A DNA stretch of 64,000 nt from Nocardia miyunensis NBRC 108239. Lineage in GTDB: Bacteria > Actinomycetota > Actinomycetes > Mycobacteriales > Mycobacteriaceae. Position numbers and translations under genes: made by a program. Positions within the stretch are counted from its first letter, which is position 1. The number at the start of each line of letters is the position of its first letter. Below the pieces are notes generated by a model. The model searched no databases and was not told the origin of the DNA. It was given only the letters and a program-made list of their open reading frames with translations. The DNA is taken from assembly GCF_001613065.1 (NCBI RefSeq), contig NZ_BDBQ01000001.1, forward strand, positions 434,001 to 498,000. The letters run 5' to 3'. This document shows, piece after piece, positions 58,376 to 64,000 of this stretch.

Positions 58376-59239
58376 ATGCCAGGCCGTCTCGAAGGAAAAG
58401 TCGCATTCATCACCGGAGCCGCACGCGGGCAGGGCAGAAGCCATGCCGTGCGTCTGGCACAGGAGGGTGCCGACATCATCGCAGTCGACATCTGCGAGCA
58501 GATCGAATCGAATCCGTACCCGCTCGCCACGCCCGAGGATCTCGAAGAGACCAAGGCTCTAGTCGAGAAACTCGATCGCCGTATCGTCACTCGTAAGGCA
58601 GACGTCCGCGAACGTGACCAGCTTCGAAAGGCACTGCAGGCCGGTGTATCCGAACTCGGTCGGCTCGACATCGTGCTTGCCAATGCCGGAATCCTACCGA
58701 TGGCAATGGGCGACCCCGACCCGATGGACTTCGTCGACGCATCGGATGTCGATTTACTCGGCGTCATGAACGCAGTGGCCGTGGCGCTGCCGCATCTTCC
58801 TGATCACAGCTCCATCGTCGTCACCGGCTCCACCGCCGCGATGCTGCCGGGCACCACGGACAACCCTGCCATGGGTCCAGGCAGCGCAGGCTACGGCTGG
58901 GCGAAGAAGACACTCATGGGATATGTCGAACAGATGGCTCTGCACTTGGCGCCCAGGTTCATTCGCGTCAACTGCGTTCACCCCACCAACGTCGACACCC
59001 ATCTGTTGCACAACGACGGCTTGTACAGCATGTTCAGGCCCGACCTGGAGAGCCCGACCCGCCAGGATGTCGAGCCGGCCTTCACCACATTTCAGGCGAT
59101 GCCTATCCCCTATGTCGAGCCCGTCGACATCTCCAACCTCATGCTGTTCCTGGCATCGGACGAGTCCCGCTACATCACCGGGCAGCAGATCCGGGTCGAC
59201 GCGGGCTCCCTGCTGAAGTTCCCGCTGGGACCGAGGTGA
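58376..59239 (+). CDS. Mycofactocin-coupled-type SDR
   Basis: A 287-residue SDR of the subfamily associated with mycofactocin: GRLEGKVAFITGAARGQGRS, HAVRLAQEGADIIAVDIC, and an insertion after strand 2 (residues 45-72) that is thought to cover the bound NAD so it cannot exchange. Catalytic Ser, Tyr and Lys are in VVTGSTAAML and GYGWAKKTLMG. AAAGGAAG lies 6 bases before ATG 58376. A piece of a paralogue survives at 7663. It should oxidise an alcohol with mycofactocin as the electron acceptor, like the NDMA-type enzyme at 38954. Confidence 0.9.
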   Translation: MPGRLEGKVAFITGAARGQGRSHAVRLAQEGADIIAVDICEQIESNPYPLATPEDLEETKALVEKLDRRIVTRKADVRERDQLRKALQAGVSELGRLDIVLANAGILPMAMGDPDPMDFVDASDVDLLGVMNAVAVALPHLPDHSSIVVTGSTAAMLPGTTDNPAMGPGSAGYGWAKKTLMGYVEQMALHLAPRFIRVNCVHPTNVDTHLLHNDGLYSMFRPDLESPTRQDVEPAFTTFQAMPIPYVEPVDISNLMLFLASDESRYITGQQIRVDAGSLLKFPLGPR

Positions 59240-59244
59240 TCAGC

Positions 59245-60516
59245 ATGAACGTAAACCGCCGAAGAACAACACCTTTCACAGTCGCGGCACTGTCCGCAGT
59301 GCTCACCCTGGCCGTCGCGGGCTGTGGTTCGTCGACCGGCACCGACGAGACGGGCGCAGCCACGTCTGCCGATTCCGCCGCAGTCTTCGGCGCGCCGAAT
59401 GCAGCGAGCGGTGATCCGGTCACGATCGGGTTCATCAGCGACGGCAAGGGCGACAAGCTCGACAACACCGACGAGATCAAGGGTGCGCGAGCAGCTGCCG
59501 CCTACGCCAACGATTATCTCGGTGGTCTCGCGGGACGCCGTATCGAGGTCAAGGTGTGCGAGGTTCGCCAGAATCCCGCTGCCGCAACCGATTGCGCCAA
59601 TCAAATGGTGACCGCTGGGGTCTCAGCAGTCATGGAGGGTGCACTCGCGGAGGTGGATCAAACCATTTCGGTGTTGGCCCCTGCCGGAATTCCACTGCTG
59701 GTGCACAGCTCGGCCACCGAGGCGGTGCAGAAGACGCCGGGAGTTTTCAGCCTCTACAACGGGCTGGCTTACTACGGAGTACCGGCTTCCGACGCACGGG
59801 ATCAGGGCGTCCACAAGGCGGCGCTGATAGGTATCGCCGTTCCCGGAGTCGAAGGACCGGCGCGAACCACGGGCACGTTGCTGTACAAGAACGCCGGCAT
59901 CGTTCTCGATATCACAGCAATCGCTCCCGGTACGGCCGATATGACACCTCAGATCACAGCGGCCGGCTCCGACAAGCCGCAGCTCTACCACATCTTCGGA
60001 AACGACAGCTTCTGTACGAGCGCGATGAAGGCCATCAAGACTGTGGACCCGACGGCCGCTGTAACGATGATCGACACGTGCATTTCTCCGACGAGTGGCA
60101 AATCCATTCCCGGTGGTTACGAGGGCGCGCACGTGGTCACCACCGCCGACCTCGACACGTCGACCCACGACGCGAAACTGTTCCGAGCGGTACTGGGCAA
60201 GTACGGTGACCATGCAGCGGTTCGGGCGAACTCGGCGTTCGGATACTCGCCGATGCTGGCGACCGTGACGGCGCTGAACGCCGGAAAAATCACCGATTTC
60301 TCCCCTGCAGGCGTTCTTTCGGCAATCAAGGCGGCTCCGGCTACCGAATATCCGATGGCCATGGGCGCCAAGTTCCAGTGTGACGGCAAGCAGATGGGTC
60401 TCTCGCCCAACATGTGCGGCTCCAGTGGTCTCATCGCCACCGCCAACAAAGACGGCGTCCTGTCGGACTACAAGCTCATTCCATCCGACCCGAAGTTGTA
60501 CTCCAACAGCGGGTAG
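59245..60516 (+). CDS. Substrate-binding lipoprotein, branched-chain-type ABC transporter
   Basis: A 423-residue Leu/Ile/Val-type periplasmic binding protein. A basic start and hydrophobic run lead to the lipobox LAVAGCG with lipidation Cys27. ITIGFISDG-like VTIGFISDGKGD, GARAAAAYANDYLGGLAGR, CANQMVTAGVSAVMEGAL and AVTMIDTCI segments follow the fold. GAGGTGATC, an excellent ribosome binding site, lies 3 bases before ATG 59245; a GTG at 59236 overlaps the SDR stop. It is the last plus-strand gene of the SDR unit and convergent with a second binding protein (60619) of about 40% visible similarity. It may capture the substrate outside the membrane. Confidence 0.9.
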   Translation: MNVNRRRTTPFTVAALSAVLTLAVAGCGSSTGTDETGAATSADSAAVFGAPNAASGDPVTIGFISDGKGDKLDNTDEIKGARAAAAYANDYLGGLAGRRIEVKVCEVRQNPAAATDCANQMVTAGVSAVMEGALAEVDQTISVLAPAGIPLLVHSSATEAVQKTPGVFSLYNGLAYYGVPASDARDQGVHKAALIGIAVPGVEGPARTTGTLLYKNAGIVLDITAIAPGTADMTPQITAAGSDKPQLYHIFGNDSFCTSAMKAIKTVDPTAAVTMIDTCISPTSGKSIPGGYEGAHVVTTADLDTSTHDAKLFRAVLGKYGDHAAVRANSAFGYSPMLATVTALNAGKITDFSPAGVLSAIKAAPATEYPMAMGAKFQCDGKQMGLSPNMCGSSGLIATANKDGVLSDYKLIPSDPKLYSNSG

Positions 60517-60524
60517 ACATACAA

Positions 60525-60566
60525 AGAACGGCGTCCACTTTCCTTGTCGAAAGTGGACGCCGTTCT
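60525..60566. terminator. Strong bidirectional terminator
   Basis: AGAACGGCGTCCACTTTC and GAAAGTGGACGCCGTTCT, an 18-base perfect stem with a 6-base loop, between two convergent binding-protein genes. A T-rich end is partly present. Confidence 0.8.
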
Positions 60567-60618
60567 CATGTGCAGCCGGAGGGTCGGCTGTTGATCGGAC
60601 TCGGCTGCGGATACTGAC

Positions 60619-61875
60619 TCAATTGTAGATACCGGAGCCGTCGACAACCTCGTAGTTCGAGAGCTTCCCGTCCTTGTCCGAATCCGCGATGATGCCGGTT
60701 GCACTGCAGATGTTGGGTGAAATCGCGGTCATTGCCGAACCGTCGCACTTGAAGGTGGCGCCGCCCTGCAGCGGGAACGGCGTCGCCGGAGCGCTCTTCA
60801 GCGCGGCCAGGGTGCCTGCCGGTGTCGTGTCCGTGATCCGCGCGGCATTCAACGCGCGAATGGCGCCCAGCGTCACCGAATATCCGACTCCGGCTACCGG
60901 CCCCACCTTGGCGCCGTCCCCGTACTGGCGCATGGCCGCCGCAAATGCTGCGAAATCGGGATCACTGGCTGCCAACTGAAGTGTCGTGATCACCTTCAGG
61001 CCCTTGTACCCGCCCGCGATGGACGAGCCGCCCGAGCCGAGGCAGACGTCGGCCACTGTGACGTCGGCGGTCACGCCGAGCGTTTTGATGGCCTTCAGTG
61101 CGCTGGTGCAGAACGCGGCATTTCCGAGAATGTTGTACAGGCCGGGATGACCGCCTAGAGACGACTGAATCTGCGGGGTCATGTCGGCGGTTCCCGCCGG
61201 CACTGCCAGTACCGAGAAGTCGGCTCCCGCATTGGTGAACACCTTCTTGCCCAATGAATTCGCGGGGCCGGTCGCGCCGGGCACGTCGATGACGACCTCG
61301 ACTGCTTTCTTCAGCGATTTCTCCTTGGCATATCCGGCTGACGTGCCGAAGTAACTGAGCGGGTTGGTCAGTGAGAACACACCGGGGGTGGACAATGCAC
61401 CGGCGCTCGCGGCCTGCTGGAACAGCAGGGGAATCTTCGCGGCGGCCAACACGGTGACTGCCGAGTCCGACTGTGCCAACGTTCCGGCCATCACAGCCGA
61501 GACACCGGCCTGGACCATCTGATTGGCGCAATCCGTCGTCTGGGTCGGAGTGGCGAGCGCCTGACACGTACGCAGCTCGATGACGTGGCCGTTGACACCG
61601 CCGAGGTAAGCATTCGCGTAGCCGATTGCGGCCTTGGCGCCCTTCAGTTCGTCGCTCTGGTCGATGGCGTCGGACTTGCCGTCGCTGATGTAGCCGAACG
61701 AGATCGGGGCTCCGGAAGCTGCGTTTGCCGTACCGAGAGCGGCGGTGCCGGTGGTGCTCGTATCGCCGGAACCTGCATTGTCGCTGCTACTGCAACCAGC
61801 GAGAACTATCGGAATCACCGCCGCGGTGGCAGCGAGCGCGACCCACGAACGCCGCCTTTTGATTGTTGTAATCAT
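60619..61875 (-). CDS. Substrate-binding lipoprotein, branched-chain-type ABC transporter
   Basis: A 418-residue binding protein with lipobox VLAGCSS (Cys28) after a basic and hydrophobic leader; ATG 61875 has AAAGGAC 6 bases upstream. ISFGYISDGKSDAIDQSDEL, GAKAAIGYANAYLGG, CANQMVQAGVSAVMAGTL and NILGNAAFCTSALKAIK parallel the 59245 protein part by part, so the two are paralogues. It is downstream of the ATPase genes on the same strand and thus the cognate binding protein of that transporter. Confidence 0.92.
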   Translation of the reverse strand: MITTIKRRRSWVALAATAAVIPIVLAGCSSSDNAGSGDTSTTGTAALGTANAASGAPISFGYISDGKSDAIDQSDELKGAKAAIGYANAYLGGVNGHVIELRTCQALATPTQTTDCANQMVQAGVSAVMAGTLAQSDSAVTVLAAAKIPLLFQQAASAGALSTPGVFSLTNPLSYFGTSAGYAKEKSLKKAVEVVIDVPGATGPANSLGKKVFTNAGADFSVLAVPAGTADMTPQIQSSLGGHPGLYNILGNAAFCTSALKAIKTLGVTADVTVADVCLGSGGSSIAGGYKGLKVITTLQLAASDPDFAAFAAAMRQYGDGAKVGPVAGVGYSVTLGAIRALNAARITDTTPAGTLAALKSAPATPFPLQGGATFKCDGSAMTAISPNICSATGIIADSDKDGKLSNYEVVDGSGIYN

Positions 61876-61960
61876 TGATCGTCCTTTCGGAACATCGGGA
61901 TTTGGAGAGCCGGTCTCGTCTGATCGAGAGCCGGCAGCAAGTAGTGACGGGTCGGATCGA

Positions 61961-62719
61961 TCAGGTTGCGGCCGACTCGGTTTCGCCGAGGTAGGCCGCT
62001 TCGAGCATCTCCGGATCTGCCGACAGTTCCGCGGCACTGCCTCGCAGGCGGACATCGCCGTGCACGATGACAATTGCCTCGTCGGCAACTTCGAGCGCGA
62101 GTCGAACATGCTGCTCCACCAGCACCACCACCGCGCCCGTCTCATCGGCGATACGGCGGACCATCGGCAGAAGATCCTCGACGATGACGGGAGCGAGTCC
62201 CATACTCATCTCATCGATCAGCAGAACCTTCGGCTTCTGAACCAGAGCTCTCGCCACGGCGAGCATCTGTTGCTCGCCGCCCGAGATCGCTCCTGCGGTC
62301 ACCTTCAGCCGCTTCTTCAGCGCCGGGAACATATCCAAGACGGCATCGAGATCGGGGCCGCCGGACTTGCGGGCGATCTGAATGTTCTCCCGCACCGTCA
62401 AACTCGTGAACAGAGCGCGATCATCTGAAACGAGTACGAGACCGGCTCGGTTCGCTGCTCCGGGCCTCGCGCTGGGCAGGGACGTGCCTGCGACCAGTAC
62501 ATCGCCGCCCAGCCGCGGGATCAAGCCTGCGAGCGTCGACATCACGGTGGTCTTACCGGCGCCGTTCGGGCCGAGAATGGCCAACACCGACCCTGCCGAC
62601 AACGAAAGATCGAATTCACGAACAACGGTGACCGACCCATGGCCTGCAATCAATCCGCGGCATTCGAGCACTGCGTCCTGCTTCGCAGTGGACGGTGCGT
62701 CGACCAGTGTGTCACTCAT
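61961..62719 (-). CDS. livF: ABC transporter ATPase (LivF type)
   Basis: A 252-residue ATPase with Walker A GPNGAGKT, Q-loop region LVSDDRALF, signature ISGGEQQMLAVARAL, Walker B KVLLIDEMSMGL and the switch His in LVEQHV. The LFTSLTVRENI and SMGLAPVIVEDL segments are characteristic of LivF. The ATG overlaps the stop of the upstream permease-ATPase gene (ATGA). It energises import of the bound substrate, which in this context is probably an acid rather than an amino acid. Confidence 0.93.
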   Translation of the reverse strand: MSDTLVDAPSTAKQDAVLECRGLIAGHGSVTVVREFDLSLSAGSVLAILGPNGAGKTTVMSTLAGLIPRLGGDVLVAGTSLPSARPGAANRAGLVLVSDDRALFTSLTVRENIQIARKSGGPDLDAVLDMFPALKKRLKVTAGAISGGEQQMLAVARALVQKPKVLLIDEMSMGLAPVIVEDLLPMVRRIADETGAVVVLVEQHVRLALEVADEAIVIVHGDVRLRGSAAELSADPEMLEAAYLGETESAAT

Positions 62720-64000
62720 GATGTTGCCATTCCTTCCGCATGAGTACTTCCGAGATAGGCCTCGGCTACCTTTCGATCCGCCCGTATCTCGGAAGGACTA
62801 CCGGACGCAATGACTTCACCGAAGTTGAGTACGTGGATCCGATCGCACAGTCCCAGAACCAATCCCATGTCGTGTTCGACCATGACGATCGTCACGCCAC
62901 TGTCCCTGATGTCCCGCAATCGCTGTCCCAACCACTGACTTTCGGTGGTGTCGAGGCCGCCTGCGGGTTCGTCGAGGAGCAACACGCTCGGATGGCCTGC
63001 GAGCGCCCGCGCAATGGATACCAGCTGTCGCTGCCCCTGAGACAATTCACCTGCCGGTCGTTCACGCACCGCCCCGAGGCCGAGCAATGTGAAGACCCCG
63101 TCGAGGCGCTCCTGCTCTGTGCGTTGGATGCCGCCGGCCTGCTCGTCGCGATGGCCGGCCGCCGACAGTCCCACCTTCACGTTTTCGGAGACGCTCAGGT
63201 CGTCGTACAACTCGATCGCTTGGAACGTTCGGCCCAGGCCTGCTCGAATTCGTTTGTGCGGCACGAGAGAGTCGATGGAATCGTTGCCGAGAATCACCTC
63301 ACCCGAGTGCGTGGCGAAGCCACTGATCGCATCGATCAACGTCGTCTTACCCGCACCGTTCGGCCCGATCAAGCCGACTATCGCACCTGTCGGCACGCCG
63401 AGGGACACGTCGTTCACCGCGACGACCCCGCCGTAATGCACTGATACTCCACGCAATTGAAGTGCAGACGGCGCGTCCGGGTCGAACGCGCGCCGTTCGA
63501 ACCCGAGGTCGATGTCCTCGGTCGCTGCCGATCCGATTGCCAGGTCTGCGCCTCCCGCCGCCAGATCGGCGGCCTCGCGCCGCCTGGCCAACAACGCATG
63601 CGCGGGGCCGACGATGCCTTCGGGGTTGAGAACGACCGTGAAGATCAACAACACACTGGAGATGACCGCGTACCAACCACTGACCGAGAACACCTGGTCG
63701 ACAACGATGTAGAACAGGCCGTTGACTGCGGTGATACCGGCCAGTAGTCCGCCCGACACCGAGGTGGCACCAGCGAGATACACGGTGCCGAACAACGCGA
63801 GACCGCCCAGCGCGGAGAAGGAGTCGAATGTGACGGTCTGCTGTTGATATGCCAGCAGAGACCCGCCGAGACCGGCGATGAACGCCGCTATCGCGAAGGC
63901 GAGAATCTTGACCCGCACGACGCTGACGCCCGCGGCCGCTGCCGATCGTTCGTTGGCGCGAACCGCGAGCATCTGCGATCCGAGTTGGCTGCGGCGCAGT
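62716..64000 (-). CDS. ABC transporter permease-ATPase fusion (LivM-LivG type), partial
   Basis: The frame is open to the right edge of the window, so the start is missing. The visible part begins with the end of a LivM-type permease (LRRSQLGSQMLAVRANERSA, then VKILAFAIAAFIAGLGGSLL and two or three more transmembrane helices). A linker of about 30 residues leads to a LivG-type ATPase: Walker A GPNGAGKTTLID, RTFQAIELYDDLSV, signature ELSQGQRQLVSIARAL, Walker B SVLLLDEPAGGL and switch His in MVEHDM. Fused LivM-LivG proteins are found in several actinobacterial transporters. With LivF and the binding protein it forms an importer; LivH should lie to the right of the window. Confidence 0.92.
   Translation of the reverse strand, partial: LRRSQLGSQMLAVRANERSAAAAGVSVVRVKILAFAIAAFIAGLGGSLLAYQQQTVTFDSFSALGGLALFGTVYLAGATSVSGGLLAGITAVNGLFYIVVDQVFSVSGWYAVISSVLLIFTVVLNPEGIVGPAHALLARRREAADLAAGGADLAIGSAATEDIDLGFERRAFDPDAPSALQLRGVSVHYGGVVAVNDVSLGVPTGAIVGLIGPNGAGKTTLIDAISGFATHSGEVILGNDSIDSLVPHKRIRAGLGRTFQAIELYDDLSVSENVKVGLSAAGHRDEQAGGIQRTEQERLDGVFTLLGLGAVRERPAGELSQGQRQLVSIARALAGHPSVLLLDEPAGGLDTTESQWLGQRLRDIRDSGVTIVMVEHDMGLVLGLCDRIHVLNFGEVIASGSPSEIRADRKVAEAYLGSTHAEGMATS

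Noticed and set aside
1..64000. KstR-type steroid operator, CRISPR array, transposase, tRNA or rRNA genes
   Set aside because: I looked for inverted AAC/GTT repeats of the KstR type, repeat-spacer patterns, transposase motifs and RNA gene features and found none I could support. The decay is by deletion without visible insertion sequences.

Overview
The window is GC-rich, densely coding DNA from an actinobacterium. The best guess is Rhodococcus or a close mycolic-acid relative. This rests on two F420-type luciferase-like oxidoreductases plus a third relative, an NDMA-dependent (mycofactocin-linked) alcohol dehydrogenase with a mycofactocin-type SDR, a 3Fe-4S ferredoxin/P450 pair, Ltp-type thiolases with DUF35 partners, a tandem-domain TetR regulator, and a secreted glycine-zipper protein of a kind I recall from Rhodococcus. 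I see no rRNA, tRNA or CRISPR array. The genus is an inference.

Layout. 1-7656 (+): end of an alpha/beta hydrolase, an HpaH-like hydratase and an HpaI-like aldolase (a meta-cleavage lower pathway), then two acyl-CoA dehydrogenase subunits, an Ltp-type thiolase, an acyl-CoA ligase, a tyrosine phosphatase and a ferredoxin. 7778-16488: aldehyde dehydrogenase, LLM oxidoreductase, GntR regulator, enoyl-CoA hydratases, SDR, DUF35 and a P450. 16678-26257: isochorismatase-like protein, five SDRs, TetR, alpha/beta hydrolase, secreted protein, CoA ligase and a short cupin. 26442-34657: LLM oxidoreductase, a decayed acyl-CoA dehydrogenase pair, SDR, acyl-CoA dehydrogenase plus kinase-like partner, amidohydrolase, and decayed MDR and MFS genes. 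34907-47179: Ltp thiolase/DUF35, CoA transferase, NDMA-ADH with aldehyde dehydrogenase, LLM, kinase-dehydratase fusion with MaoC, tandem TetR and SDR. 47253-54522: two-domain FadE34-like dehydrogenase, CoA ligase, racemase-like CaiB protein, hydratase and SDR. 54700-59239: KstD-like and MhpA-like flavoproteins and a mycofactocin-type SDR. 59245-64000: two substrate-binding lipoproteins and a branched-chain-type ABC transporter.

How it may work (inference). The set is what one would expect for import and complete catabolism of a cyclic, branched-side-chain compound such as a steroid, bile acid or terpenoid acid. P450, alcohol and aldehyde dehydrogenases would oxidise a side chain to a carboxylate. 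CoA ligases, racemase-like and acyl-CoA dehydrogenases, MaoC/ECH hydratases, SDRs and Ltp-type enzymes would shorten it. KstD-like and MhpA-like flavoproteins would desaturate and hydroxylate the ring, and the hydrolase, HpaH and HpaI would finish the meta-cleavage product. No extradiol dioxygenase lies in the window; it may lie to the left of position 1.

Two features stand out. First, a recurring imperfect inverted repeat, about TCTGAC-N4-6-TGTCA, lies in front of most transcription units and across the start codon of the tandem-TetR gene, suggesting one regulator controls the whole region. Second, at least seven genes are in visible decay (internal deletions, frameshifts, fragments), and one promoter-plus-SDR-start segment is duplicated. 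The region appears to be expanding by duplication and pruning at the same time.
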